From Ashinkailepas kermadecensis (lineage: Eukaryota; Arthropoda; Thecostraca; Neolepadidae): DNA of 64,000 nt. Shown here in pieces: positions 26,091 to 37,550 of this stretch (within the stretch, counting starts at the first letter, position 1; each line of letters opens with the position of its first letter). Where the stretch lies: assembly GCA_034440615.1 (NCBI GenBank), contig JAOTOM010004793.1, positions 358,001-422,000 of the forward strand, in the 5' to 3' direction. The notes under the pieces were generated by a model. The model had not been told where the DNA came from. It saw only the letters and a program-made list of their open reading frames with translations, and ran no database searches. The position numbers and the translations under genes are program-made.

Positions 26091-26348
26091 ATTGGCGTCA
26101 CAAATAGCTTGGCAGTCAGGCTGGGCATCCTGGTACCTGAATATGCTGCATAGGTATAGGTGTAGTGGGAAGCAGTATACATATGCAAGATATTCAGCCG
26201 CCAAGAAGCTCAGCCTGACTGCCAAACTGTTTATGACGCCAATGGTGCCTAGGTGTGGTGAGAAACAGTATGCCTATGCAGGATATTCAGGGACCAAGAC
26301 GCCCAGCCTGACTGCCGAGCTATTTGTGACGCCAATGGCGTCACAAAT
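26091..26348. mobile_element. Fold-back / MITE-like element with long inverted arms
   Basis: The left arm starts ATTGGCGTCACAAATAGCTT and continues GGCAGTCAGGCTGGGC. The right arm (to 26335) is its inverse over about 70 bp, and a second right-arm-like copy sits inside (26190-26262). The right terminus is a perfect palindrome, ATTTGTGACGCC-AAT-GGCGTCACAAAT (26322-26348), as if two element ends met. Confidence 0.7.
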
Positions 26349-26458
26349 ATGATCAATATAAAAATCATGATCAATATGAAAAAATGAACAATCAGTCGTG
26401 GGTAATCACATTCCTTACTTCATCATCCGATTCGCAGTCGGATCATGTCCCCCCCGGA

Positions 26459-26845
26459 CGGACTCGGTCACTGGCCGTGTTGGTGCGGCAGGCCGCCGGG
26501 CGGACTGGGTCACTGGCCGTGTCGGTGCGGTAAACCGCCGGGCGGACTGGGTCACTGGCCGTGTCGGTGCGGCAGGCCGCCGGGCGGACTGGGTCACTGG
26601 CCGTGTTAGATCGGGATGTTGCCGGGCTGACTGCTTGGTGGTGGTGGTTATTGGTTTTGCGACACGTCGACCGTTGAGTCATGTAGCGTCGCCAATCTCT
26701 CACGCCGATTGGTCGCGGGCGAAGAGTAGCGACAGATGAGACTCGAACCCATAATCTTTCGATTGTGAGATGAGCAACTTACCCCCAGACTACTCGTCCC
26801 CTCCGGGCTGACTGCGTACCGGTCGTGTCGGCAGGTGTGAAATCA
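26459..26845. repeat. 42-bp GC-rich minisatellite interrupted by a SINE
   Basis: Units starting CGGACTGGGTCACTGGCCGT begin at 26459, 26501, 26543 and 26585. A fifth unit (26627) is split by the SINE at 26635-26802 and resumes at 26803 as CCGGGCTGACTGCGTACCGG. The array is older than the SINE. Confidence 0.9.
26635..26802 (-). mobile_element. tRNA-derived SINE, copy 5, inserted in a minisatellite
   Basis: Full-length reverse copy with a perfect 13-bp target duplication CCGGGCTGACTGC at 26622-26634 and 26803-26815. The duplicated bases are minisatellite sequence. Confidence 0.95.
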
Positions 26846-27690
26846 TCCGGCAAAAGCCGGGTTGCCGGCGGACGGCAACCAACCGTAACGCGAAGTACCC
26901 CGAGTGCTGCCCCAAGCTGCAGTGTCGCAAGACAACCTCCGGCAAGGTGGTTGTCATCCCGGGTGTCCGCCGCTACAGGGGCTAGACGGTGCCGGCCGTG
27001 CCTCGTTCGCAGCGGCGCCGGGCGCCGGCGTCGGTCGAGGCCCACTGGGGAAGAGTCTGGTGCGGAGGGACAGGAGCACCAGACAGCACCGGAGAGACAG
27101 GAAGGACAGGAAGGGTTCAGAAAGGGGCGAAGGGAGCGCGAAGTGGGGGGGGGGAGGACGCACTGGAGAGGACAATCCGGAGACGGGGCACAAGACATGG
27201 TGGGTAAGGTAATCGACCATAAATAAAGTCGATTGCTCCACGACTTCACACAAGTAGGATGGGAACATTGGTCATCTTGAGGGATGCGCATCAGTAGTCG
27301 CATCATTGCAATCACAACCACTGCAATAACATTTCACTGGCAATGACGTGCGGAAGTTGGTATGTCTGCAAACGGATGAAATGACATAATTTTTTTGTAT
27401 TTGCTGATCTAGGTATAAAAAGGTTTTTTCGAGGACGCTAGGCCGACAAAGAAGGTAGCAAAACAATGCAATAGAACAAATGACGATCCATTCATTCCAT
27501 TCTATATAATAATTCACCTGACTTTTGACTACACAACTTAGAAGGTGGGTGAAAAAGTCGCTTTGTATTTCAATGCATTTAGCACTTGCTTGGAGGAGCG
27601 TGCTCCTTTATCCATCACTATTCTATTCATTTCAATATTCTACATTAATCAGTCGCTACATGACTTACAGCAATTAATGATAACGCTAGT
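26846..27690. other. GC-rich block, then AT-rich intergenic DNA
   Basis: From 26846 to 27215 a GC-rich stretch is open in several frames on both strands (up to 180 codons), ending near CCATAAATAAAGTC (27218-27231) with an AATAAA. It could be an exon or the end of an unrecognised retroelement; no motif settles it. The rest shows nothing. Confidence 0.35.
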
Positions 27691-27691
27691 A

Positions 27692-28369
27692 CACTGGCGG
27701 ATCTAGCCCACCGGTTTGGGGAGGGGGGGGCAACTTTCGGTTTTCGGCGTCAGCCCCCCCCTCCCCCAGTGGCGTACCTAGGAATTGCACCAGGGGAGGA
27801 GTCGAACGGATTTGGAGGGTGCCCATTCTCCCACAATTTTTGGTTAAAAGCACCGGATTTCAACAACTATTTGGCAAATGGGCCCATTTTTTAAAATAAT
27901 AATTAATAACAACATAATTTCCTGTGTAGGGGCCATAGCTTACCTGCATCGTTTCTAAGTTACCGGATTTTTGTTCTTGTTTACCAAAACGTTCACGTTC
28001 ACGTTCAACGTCTTGTACCACGTCAACGTTCGTGCACGTGTACATGCTGGTGGATCCGATTTTGTCAACTCTTGCTGTAAGCAGAACTTGAGCAGCATGG
28101 AACCCTGGATGTGTGTCAGAATATACTGTGCTACCATATTGGCCTCCAAACAATTATTTTAAAATTACCTTTAAAATTGGAGATTCTTTCATTCGGACGC
28201 TATTTTTTAACCTCGGCAAAGGTTTCTACATTTTAATTTAGCTTACTTCTGTTGGTTTCGGGGGACGGGGGGGGGGGGGGGGGCCAAAGACACTATGCCC
28301 CCCCCCATTTTTAAACGCTTCGGGGGGGGGGGGCATGGCCGGAATGGCCCCTCCTTGGATCCGCTAGTG
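27692..28369. mobile_element. hAT-like non-autonomous DNA transposon (MITE)
   Basis: The terminal inverted repeats are CACTGGCGGATCTA (left) and CACTAGCGGATCCA (right, read inward). An 8-bp target duplication with one mismatch flanks them: CGCTAGTA (27684-27691) and CGCTGGTA (28370-28377). 8-bp duplications and CA-starting termini are hAT hallmarks. The interior has poly-G runs (28266-28285, 28322-28333), a nested CAGTGGCGTACCTAGG end at about 27766, and no transposase. Confidence 0.7.
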
Positions 28370-28379
28370 CGCTGGTATG

Positions 28380-29115
28380 TAAATGTCGCATGTCTGGCCT
28401 GGATGCTTCGATGATATCCCGTAATAGTGCAAGTGCAAATGCTGGGCAGCAAGCATGGAAAATGTGACACAAATTGGGAAATGAGGTAACTGAAAGGTCC
28501 ATTTAAAAGATTTACCCACCAGCATGCGAGGAATTGGTATCGGAACGATTCATATTGTTTTCCACCTTTGTTGTTGTGTTTTCTGAGATGAAGGAATCGC
28601 GATGTGAACTCAACAGTGCGTACGACCGCAAGGAGACCTATTTATCGCGATGGAAATTATACGCTTTCTTTTATTATGTCTTGGAACCATGATTAATATT
28701 GATGAATGAATGATTGATATTGATCATGTATGATTTTCATGTTTCATTTCATTCATTTCGTTTTCATCATGTATGATATGACTTGCCCTGAATACGACTG
28801 CTTTTCGAACACTTCGAAGCGAAAGTTTGGCCGATTATGACCCTTTTCAGCGGAACAAGTGTGATTTTGGGTGCCCTGGTGAATACCTTGCAAATCGATA
28901 TATCGATTTTTGAAGCCACACACCTTCTAATACACTTTAATACATCGTATCATGTTGCTACTGCTTTGCGTTAGTGTGAACGCTATTACCGTCTTAGGTT
29001 TTTTAAGATCAAGGATGCACCATGGAGATTAGGGATGAACGTCTTCTAGTTGCATGCGCAATTGATATCCCAAATATAACGTTCCGCCCCTTCATAAGCC
29101 CTAACTTGGGAAACG
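28380..29115. other. Intergenic, no feature recognised
   Basis: AT-rich DNA with TGATTGATATTGAT-type low-complexity stretches around 28690-28780. Confidence 0.45.
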
Positions 29116-29116
29116 T

Positions 29117-29916
29117 CTATAATTGTTGGGGTATAGTAAAGTTTATGTAGCCCGCTCTCTGCTCCTCTAGGAACATGCAAAAATTACCATCGGAAATTGG
29201 TGAGGCACCCTTGGTGGAAAAGATTCTGCGACGCCCGCAGGAGGCCCCTGATGCAGTTCTCAGACCTATGCAGACCACAACAGCAAGCCCTGCATATGCA
29301 GTTGCAGAAGATCCCCTCAACAGAAGATGCTTAGGAGACTTCTGATGCAGATTTACAGAGCTGTGTTCGAGTTCTTCGTCGCTTTCAATCATCAAATGAG
29401 GCCCCTTTGCCGATTTGCTCCTCTTGGACTTAGACGTGCCGCCGTCGATGGTCACATATTGGTGATCATTTATCGTGAGCATTGAGACCACATTCGCCAA
29501 GGCTGCGTGCTGGCGCCGCAGAACCTCCCGACACAGAAGAACAAAAGGACTGGCCACTACAAATGCGTAGTTCTGCAGGACCTGGCCTCAGCTCCAGGCA
29601 ATTATCGGTATATCTGTCAACTGATGGTATTCAACGCATGCGCAACTGTTCATGGTACCTCCTGGTATTATTCATGTCACCCAGGCGAGGTGGAACGTTT
29701 CGCAATGAAGAGGAGGGGTGACAACATAGCTAATTGATTCTTACCTGCATAGTTCCAGACACAAAAATGATGCCGTCGCAATATTGGTATACGCCCATAA
29801 GCACATGTTTGTAGTCAGCCACTGCTTCTGAAGTTGTGGATGACTGGAACATGAAGTGGTGCACATGATACCACTTTTTATTTGCAGTGACTTGGTTGTT
29901 CTTTGCATTTGTGGAC
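29117..29916 (-). CDS. Unidentified two-exon coding segment
   Basis: The upstream exon (29745-29916) has an acceptor TTTTTCCTCACATAG and a donor ATGCAG|GTAAGA. It is open for 57 codons (NKKWYHVHHFMFQSSTTSEA, then YQYCDGIIFVSGTMQ). The next exon can start at 29524 after TTCTTCTGTGTCGGGAG in the matching phase and reads VLRRQHAALANVVSML, then a basic-acidic low-complexity part (SKSKRSKSAKG, ESDEELEHSS), open to a TAG at 29117. Agreement of splice phases supports a real gene or an old transposon gene. I do not recognise the family. A plus-strand frame at 29507-29737 overlaps and is probably a shadow. Confidence 0.4.
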
Positions 29917-29919
29917 CTA

Positions 29920-31860
29920 TGTGAGGAAAAACCATAAATAGTCTTCTAGAATAATAGATATTTACAAATAGACATGGAGAGAGTGGGAGAGAGGGACGTT
30001 GCAAGCTTTTCAGGTATATATATAATATATGCTCAGCCTGCAACACTAAAAGTAGCGTTCTATAGTAATCGTCACAGCACTTGTTTACATAAATAAGGCT
30101 CAGGGTCAATTTATCTCACGCCTGCGGTAAATTGAGACAAGGACGATAGGTCAGAACAACTCGAAATACAAGGAACTTATAATTGTGAGGCAAATGGTTA
30201 TGCGACTCATTCATGTCCTAAAGATCCCATTTATGTCCAAATAATCAATATGTCTCACCACTTGCCCTCAAAGCCCTCTGAAGTGAAATTGGTTCAACTT
30301 ACCTTGACTTCCCCTATCCTGGGTCGGAGCTTTTTGTACTCAGTGGAGCACCTTCTCCTGAACATTTAAATGGGGTTCACTAGGAACATTCGGTAGAGGT
30401 GCACTTTTCCAGTCAGAGGGACGTCTCTCTCCAGTCAGAGGGGGTGCCGCCGAAAGGTGTGGGGGAGGGACTAGTCACCCCGCAAACTACGCCCATGGGC
30501 ATGTCAGTTGCTGTTTGTCTTCAATATTTAGCATAGACTAACAGTTCAGTGATACGAACTCGCTGGTTATACTACCTCACGGGAGCCTTAATTTAGTTAC
30601 CTTCGTGGGACAAATAAAAGCACGAGGTGTCCATTTCCATAGCAAGCAAACAGAGACGGCTTTAGTCACGAGTGCCTAGTCAGCACCAGCGCTTGACTTC
30701 ACAGGCTGGCCGACCGGCCGACAGGTCGCCGGCGTGGAAGCCTGGGAATTAGCGGCCGGTCCGGTGGACGGAACGGACTTTCTCGGGGGTGTGAACCGGC
30801 CTCACCACAGGCCATTCTAAATCCAAAAACCCCGAGTAAAGCAGCCCTAAATAACCATACCTGAACGATTGGGATAGCACTGAATAAGTTGACTAGACGG
30901 AAGAATGAACCAAAGAAATATTACATACTTTTGCGGGTTAGCAATCGACAATTCACCTCAACATGTCCCCATGCATGTCTTTCTGTGGGTGAACGTGGGT
31001 CAGGTTCGGATTTTTGATACATGGTGTAATTTCTATACCTCATAAGTTGAGTAAAATTGACCCCACATGTCGTCGGAGATAACCCCACCCAGGATATGTG
31101 TTGCGAAGTGTTGGTGTGTACACGAACATGTGGCTGATGTTTGATCCGAGTCACATTACATGTTACACACTACAGCACAACAATCGAGTACAAAGAAACG
31201 TAATGGTTACGGTAATGGAAAGCACGACCAGTTGCCGGATACCCATGGTCCACAAGCATAGCGCATAGTGCGTGCACTGCATGGTTAAAACTGATAAATC
31301 GCTTTGACGCAACTTCGGGGAATAGAAGTCCTGGGCTTAGGGGCGCGTCGACTTCCTGGGCTATTTGCCTGCGGTTCAAAACTTGTCAGCGGCATTCAAT
31401 TGACCTTGAATGGTGGAACAGTCCATCAACAATAACTACCGCCATCGCTATCATTCATCCATCTGTAACGACGCCTACAGTTCACAGCGCTCATGTTCGA
31501 AGAGGATGACAAAATATTGATTTTAAAATTATCTTCGACTTATTCCCCAAACTCGCTGAACTTACATAATATAGGCAGGAGAAGGTCAGGTTAGTTGAGC
31601 CTCCAGGTAAGTTGAGCTACCCCATCATCTCACCTCCTATGGTGTCAGGAGAACTCAGGTTAGGCGTCAGACGCAATGCTAATGCGGACATCGGGGGGCA
31701 CCAGTAAGGAAAGAAAACAGGTAGGATCCTGATGCCATTTAAGAACTCTGAAATATGCGCCCGCGACAAGCGCGCCCGGATGCTCACTATTGCGTGCGCG
31801 AAGAGCATAGTTAAAATTTATGAGACTCTGTCTCCATAAAATATGATGCGAAGTGCATTT
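29920..31860. other. Intergenic or intronic, no gene supported
   Basis: A transposon-end-like string (reverse strand CATGGGCGTAGTTTGCGGGG) lies at 30476-30497. The GC-rich patch at 30700-30790 has no motif. The frame at 31170-31379 (minus) is unsupported. Confidence 0.4.
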
Positions 31861-31861
31861 A

Positions 31862-32162
31862 TTAAATTAGCTTGCCTTGAGACGTCAATTCCATTGCCAT
31901 TTGCAGTGGTATATTGCGCATATTGCTACTTGGTGTATTGTCTTCTGGAACTATTTTCTGGTCTTCATCCGCTATAAACGGCAGGCCGCCGGCGGCGTCG
32001 TCCATGGCCCGCGGCTCGCCGTCGACCGCCCGACATTTATGATATGGCAGGGTGCTGAGCCATTCCCTGAACGTTAATGGCATCAACGCCAAAGTTATAG
32101 GCAGCTTTTCATATTTGAAACCATAGGCGATGTGTCTGGCATAATTTCCACCACCATTTGAG
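31862..32162 (-). CDS. Unidentified last exon with overlapping poly(A) signal
   Basis: The minus strand is open for about 100 codons with coding-like composition: NYARHIAYGFKYEKLPITLA, then TFREWLSTLPYHKCRAVDGE, AGGLPFIADEDQKIVPED and ending ELTSQGKLI. The TAA stop (31864-31862) overlaps an AATAAA (TTTAATAAATG). A stop codon upstream in frame means an intron must start at or after about 32165. A second coding-like piece (GIIEVLAWLDARQTPTFAAQ) lies at 32255-32430 in another frame and may belong to the same gene or element. Family not recognised. Confidence 0.35.
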
Positions 32163-32747
32163 TTGAGGCCAACAGTTTAGCTAGATATCGTTTAAGAACA
32201 TTACGCTATGGGCGTTGAATGGAAAGAATGCATCTACAATCGTGAATTTCTCCTACACAATTTTGGCGAAACAGCACCGATGTTGCTTGGTGTTGATCAA
32301 GGCTGGAACTATATTTTTTTGCTCGGTGGCCCTACGGATCCTCTGGGCAGCAAATGTCGGCGTTTGACGTGCATCGAGCCATGCCAGAACCTCAATAATG
32401 CCTGAAAGCTTCATGTCAAAAGGTGAAAAATGACAGGGTTGGAAATCTATAAAAATAGTCGAGCTTGCCAACATAAGGCAGCTGATTTTATGCCGCTTTA
32501 TTTGAGACCACTGGAAATTAATTCGCTAATGTAGAACATTTGAAATCTAATTTCAAGGAATTCCATTCACTGCTCTGCCCTCGTCGCGAGCGGACGTGTT
32601 TTTGCGCTCCCGTGACGAGGGAAACCGTGAGTAAAAGATTGGGCACAGGTGGTTAGTGGAGGGAGGATTTGTTCTATTGTAGGCCTAGGTTAAGAAAGAG
32701 CGGTTATATTGTTTAACTTGAGTATATTAGACTTAGCCTAGGTATTC

Positions 32748-33600
32748 TAAGCTTCTATAATTATCGATCGGCCACGTGTGCGTTTGTAAACGGGTGGAGT
32801 GGCCACGTGGCTTAGGTTTCTGTTAGCATAGAGGAATAAGTTTGTGTCTGCTTGGTGTTTTTGTTGAAGATTAAAATAGTGAGCTTAACTTACACTAGGT
32901 AGCTTCTAGAATTATCCATCGGCTACGTGGACGCTTTGTAGATGGGTGGCGTGGCCTCGTGGCTTAGGTTTCTGTAGTGCAGAGGAATAAGTTTGTTTGT
33001 TTGTTTGTTTTTTTTTTTTTTTGTTTTTTTTTGGTGGTTAAGTTTAAAATAGAGTTGACTAAAATAGTGTGTTTAAATTACACTAGGTATATCTTCTTGT
33101 CCTGGTGTTATTGTATAGGTATCTAGGTTTTTGATTATATTAGTGTTTAGTTTGGTTTAGTTGGAGTTTGCAGCTGGTGGTAGGTATTTGGCAATTACTT
33201 CTGTGCATATATTTGCATAGTTTTATCTCATAAGTTTCTTTTTAACGAGCAGATTTTTAGCTTCTAGAATTATCGATCGGCCACGTGGACGCTTTGTAGA
33301 CGGGTGGAGCGGCCACGTGGCTTAGGTTTCTGTTAGCATAGAGGAATAAGTCTGCGTCCGCTTGGTGGTTAAGTTTAAGATAGACTTTAAGATTAAAATA
33401 GTGAGCTTAAATTACACTAGGTAGCTTCTAGAATTATCGATCAGCCACGTGAACGCTTTGTAGACGGTTGGCGTGGTCTCGTGGCTTAGGTTTCTGTAGT
33501 GTAGAGGAATAAGTCGGTGTCCTTTTGGTGTTTAAGTTTAAGATAGAGCTTAGGACTAAAATAGTGAGCTTAAATTACCACTAGGTATATTTTCAATATA
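32748..33600 (+). promoter_or_regulatory. CR1-A 5' UTR monomers with CACGTG E-boxes
   Basis: A module starting AGCTTCTAGAATTATCGATC and ending TTAGGTTTCTGT occurs four times (about 32748, 32898, 33258, 33423). The pattern is a duplicated pair of A and B modules with a period near 515 bp. The palindrome CACGTG occurs five times: 32773, 32804, 33282, 33314 and 33446. Tandem 5' monomers act as promoters in some LINEs; by analogy this may be an internal promoter bound by bHLH proteins. Confidence 0.6.
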
Positions 33601-33837
33601 CTGGTGTAATTGCAAAGGTATCTAGGCTTTTTTTTATCTTAGTTTGGTTTAGTTGGAGTTTGTAGCTGATGGGAGTTGGTATAACTAAGATTATATTTGC
33701 TTAGTTTAGCTTGCGAAAGCAGATATTTATTTTGTTGTTTATTCAGTGTGAGTGTTATTCTATTTTCTAGTCTTGTGGTGTAGTCCTTTTGGTGTTTAAG
33801 TTTAAGATTTAAGTTTAGATTAAAAAAAAACAAAAAA

Positions 33838-34707
33838 ATGCAAGGTGACTGTGGGAAGTGTAAGTGTATGGATGTAATTGGGGACTTGAGTAAGAAAGTA
33901 GATATGTTAGCTAGGGAGGTGGAGCGCCTGAAGTGTTTGGTGGCAGGGCCCACCATAGGAAATGTCAGCCAGGCAAGCCAGGTGCAGGAGCCTAGGAGTG
34001 ATAGGGGTGGAGATAGTATGGACCATGATAGTAGAGAGTGGAAAATAGCTAGACGCCAGAGTACGAGACTGGCTTTAAGGAAAATGGACAAAGGCATTGA
34101 AACTAATAATAGGTTTGAGGTACTGCAAGGGAGAGATAGTAATGCTGCTAAAGAGGAAGGTAGGAATGACCAGGTAGCTGAGGATAGAGAGGGGGAGGTT
34201 TTAGTTATAGGGGACTCAAGAGTTAGGTACATGGACCGTACTTTTTGTAGCAGGAACCCCAACAAACGGATTCGTGTTTGCTTCCCAGGGGCCCAGGTAA
34301 AGGATGTTGGTGATAGGATAGAAGGAGTAATGAAGGGTAGTGGAGAGAGCACAACGGTAATTGTGCAGGTTGGTGTAAATGATGTAGGAAAAGCAAAAAC
34401 AGAGGAAACAATACAAGAGTATAGGGCGTTGATAGGTAGGCTAGCTGTAAGTAGGAAACGAGGAATGGTAACATCCATCCTCCCTATGGTTAACGCAAGC
34501 ATAGAGTGGTACTCGAGGGCCATTGGGCTGAATACCAGGGTGGCCAAGATTTGTAAGGAACTGGGCGTGGGGTTCTTGGATTTGTGGGGGGATTTCTGGG
34601 GGAAGACTGAAATGTTTGCATTAGATGGGTTACATTTGAGCAAGAGAGGAGTTGAATTGCTCAGCAATAGGTATGAGGAGGCTCTCAATAGGAAACAGGG
34701 AAACTAG
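33838..34707 (+). CDS. CR1-A ORF1: coiled-coil and SGNH-esterase protein
   Basis: Intact 289-codon frame starting MQGDCGKCKCMDVIG after an A-rich leader. Residues 12-40 form a heptad-like segment (LSKKVDMLAREVERLKCLV). A charged linker leads to the SGNH hydrolase domain: VLVIGDSRVRYMD (block I Ser, about residue 125), VQVGVNDVG (block III Asn, about residue 180) and DGLHLSKRG (block V Asp and His, about residue 265). CR1-type ORF1 proteins with this esterase are thought to help bind RNA or lipids during retrotransposition. The antisense frame of 349 codons is a shadow. Confidence 0.88.
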   Translation: MQGDCGKCKCMDVIGDLSKKVDMLAREVERLKCLVAGPTIGNVSQASQVQEPRSDRGGDSMDHDSREWKIARRQSTRLALRKMDKGIETNNRFEVLQGRDSNAAKEEGRNDQVAEDREGEVLVIGDSRVRYMDRTFCSRNPNKRIRVCFPGAQVKDVGDRIEGVMKGSGESTTVIVQVGVNDVGKAKTEETIQEYRALIGRLAVSRKRGMVTSILPMVNASIEWYSRAIGLNTRVAKICKELGVGFLDLWGDFWGKTEMFALDGLHLSKRGVELLSNRYEEALNRKQGN

Positions 34708-34749
34708 GCAGGTCATGGGGGGATGTAGCTGATAGAGAGAGAAGTCTTG

Positions 34750-37550
34750 CAAACAAGGGAAGGAATGGTTTATCATGTTTTTACGTCAATGCCAGAAGTG
34801 TTAGGAACAAAATTGGGGAACTGCATGCTTATATGTTGTCTGAAAAGCTAGATTTGGTATGCATAACAGAGGCATGGGTTAATGAAAGCATTTTTGGAGA
34901 CAACTTGCAAGAATTCGAATTGACAGGCTACAACATGCATGCTTATCAAAGGCAGGCAAGGATAGGAGGAGGTATACTGTTGTATGTCAGACAAGAAATG
35001 AAATGTCATTCCATAGAAGATAGTGTACATGATGAAGGTGTAGAATCCTTGTGGTTAGATATCATTCTGAAAAATGGAACACAATTTAGGGTTGGGGCAT
35101 TCTATAGACCTCCAGACCAGAATGAAAACACGGACAGGTTGATGCAGGAAGAGATAAGTAGGAGAGTAAAGGAGAGAACTGTTTTGTTGGGGGATTTCAA
35201 CATAACAGGATTGGGAAGCAAAACTATAGGTCTAAACAAATCGGGAAGAAGCTTCATGGATTGTTTTGAGGAGAATTTCTTTTTCAAATGATACATGAAC
35301 CTACAAGGGAAAATGAAATATTAGATCTTGTGCTTACTAATGAGGAAAATTTTGTACAAAATGTGAACATAGGAGAGACTTTGGGTAATAGTGATCACAA
35401 CATTATACGCTTCTCATTGTATGTTGGAAATGTAGGAACCAATAAGACATTGATTCCTAATTTTGCTAAAGGGAATTACAATGAGTTCAGGATCTTCCTG
35501 AATGAAATTGATTGGGAAGACTTATTGAAAGGCTTAGATGCTTATGAAATGTGGAGAATGATAAAATATAAACTATTTCAAGGTCAAGATAGGTTCATTC
35601 CTCAATAGGCAAATTAGATTAACCAGGGTTCAGCTCCCTTCATGGCTGACCAGGGAAGTAAAGCATTTACTGGAGTCAAAGAAGCAGGCATTCAAGAAAC
35701 TAAAATATGCTAACTCTGAGGTAAACCTCAAATCATGTCAAATAGCTAGAAATAAAGTTAGGAGGTGTGTTAGGGCATCTAAAAGACTGGCTGAAATCAA
35801 ATTAGCTCGGGAATGTTCAGCAGGTAATGCTAAGAGATTCTTTAGTTTCTACAAATTTCAGGCTAAAAAGTGTGGTGTAGGACCACTGGAGGTAGATGGG
35901 GAATTAGTGGTTGATGATTATGATATTGTGGAATCCTTAAGCAAGCAATTCTCATCAGTCTTTACTCAGGATAATTCTGGTAGAATAGAAACAACTGAAT
36001 CATATGCCATGACAGGTGATAGGTTGGAGTATCTTACAATAACTACAGAAGCTGTAGAAAAGCAGTTGCAGAATATAAAGCCTAATAAAGCTTCTGGACC
36101 AGATGATATATATGCTAGGGTCTTAGTAGAGTGTGCTAAAGCTTTAGCAGTTCCTCTAGGTATACTTTTCAGGCGGTCTATGGAATACTCTGAAGTGCCT
36201 GAAGATTGGAGAAATGCAAATGTAGTTCCAATTTTCAAAAAGGGAAGTATGAAGTGTGTAGGGAACTACAGGCCAGTCAGTTTGACCTCAATAGTTTGCA
36301 AGGTACTATAAAAACTGGTTAAACAGAATGTTCAGATTCATCTTGATAGGCACAATCTTTTAAGGGATACTCAACATGGATTTCGATCTCGAAGGTCTTG
36401 TTTAACTAACCTTTTGGAGTTCATGGAGTATGTTACTAAAGAAGTAGACAATCAAAACAGGATGGATGTTGTGTACTTGGACTTTAGCAAAGCTTTTGAT
36501 AAAGTTCCACATAGGAGGCTAATTCATCAACTACAGCAACATGGGATTGTTGGAAAAGTTCTAGGTTGGATTGAAGCATGGTTGAGGGGAAGGAAACAAA
36601 GGGTAATGTTAAATGGATGTAAATCTGATTGGAAGGATGTTCTGAGTGGAGTACCACAGGGCTCTGTTCTAGGGCCACTTCTCTTTATCATCTTTGTAAA
36701 TAACATTGAGGTAGGGCTGAGGAATAGAGTGTTCAAATTTGCTGATGACATCAAACTGGTAGGAGTGGCAAACAGTTGTGATCAATCTAGTAATATTCAA
36801 CTAGACTTGGAGGACCTAAAAAAGTGGGCTGATCAATGGCAGATGTCTTTGAACTATGACAAGTGTAAGGTTATGCATCTGGGGTCTGGAGGTGAGACTT
36901 TCAGATATACAATGGGAGGGAGGGAACTGGATGTTATTGAAGAGGAAAGGGACTTAGGTGTGTTGGTTTCAAATGACCTTAAAGCAGAGAAACAATGTAG
37001 CTCAGCTAGGAACAGGGCACTCAGAATGCTGGGACTCATTAATAGAAGTGTGATGTATAAGAGCAAGGAAGTCATGAAAAAACTGTACTTAGCATATGTG
37101 CGACCCCACTTGGAATATTCTGTGCAAGCTTGGAGCCCCTACCTAGAAAAAGATATAGACAAGTTAGAAAGAGTGCAACGCAAAGCAACTAAACTCATCA
37201 GTGGACTAGGTAGCTTAGAATATGGAGAAAGGCTTGTGGCATTAGATATGTACTCACTCAAGTATAGGAGATTAAGGGGGGACATGATTGAAATGTACAA
37301 AATTGTTAAAGGACTAGATCAGGTCAATTTAAATGGTGCTCTTCAGTTTAAAGTATCACACAGGGGTCACCAACTAAGGTTAGACAAGTTGAGGTGTAGG
37401 ACAGTTAAGCGACAGCAGGTCTTCAGTCAAAGGGTTGTTGATCAGTGGAATGGGCTGCCTGCTGATGTTGTGGGGAGTTCCTCATTGAATGTATCTAAAA
37501 GTAGGGTGGACAATTTTTTTAGGCAGGAAAATCTTGTTTTTGATTTCTAA
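34750..37550 (+). pseudogene. CR1-A ORF2: endonuclease and reverse transcriptase, disrupted
   Basis: The AP endonuclease part shows FYVNARSVRNKIGEL, CITEAWVNE, GGILLYVRQE, GAFYRPP and LLGDFN, and after the first frameshift SDHNIIRFSL. A T-rich run near 35283 shifts the frame. A second shift lies near 35606. A TAA at 36309 replaces a sense codon between CKVL and KLVKQ. The reverse transcriptase follows with NYRPVSLTS, DFSKAFDKVPH, GVPQGSVLGPLLF and FADDIKL (active Asp pair intact), then the conserved CR1 tail (SVQAWSPYLEKD, RVVDQWNGLP). There is no RNase H domain, as usual for CR1. Confidence 0.9.

Noticed and set aside
29507..29737. 76-codon plus-strand frame with several Cys (HYKCVVLQDL...)
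   Set aside because: Overlaps the minus-strand exon whose splice phases match; no continuation found. Considered as a last exon of the secreted-protein gene, but the phase-2 reading ends after about 15 residues without Cys.
33639..34688. 349-codon minus-strand frame
   Set aside because: Antisense shadow of the CR1-A ORF1, whose esterase motifs are clear on the plus strand.
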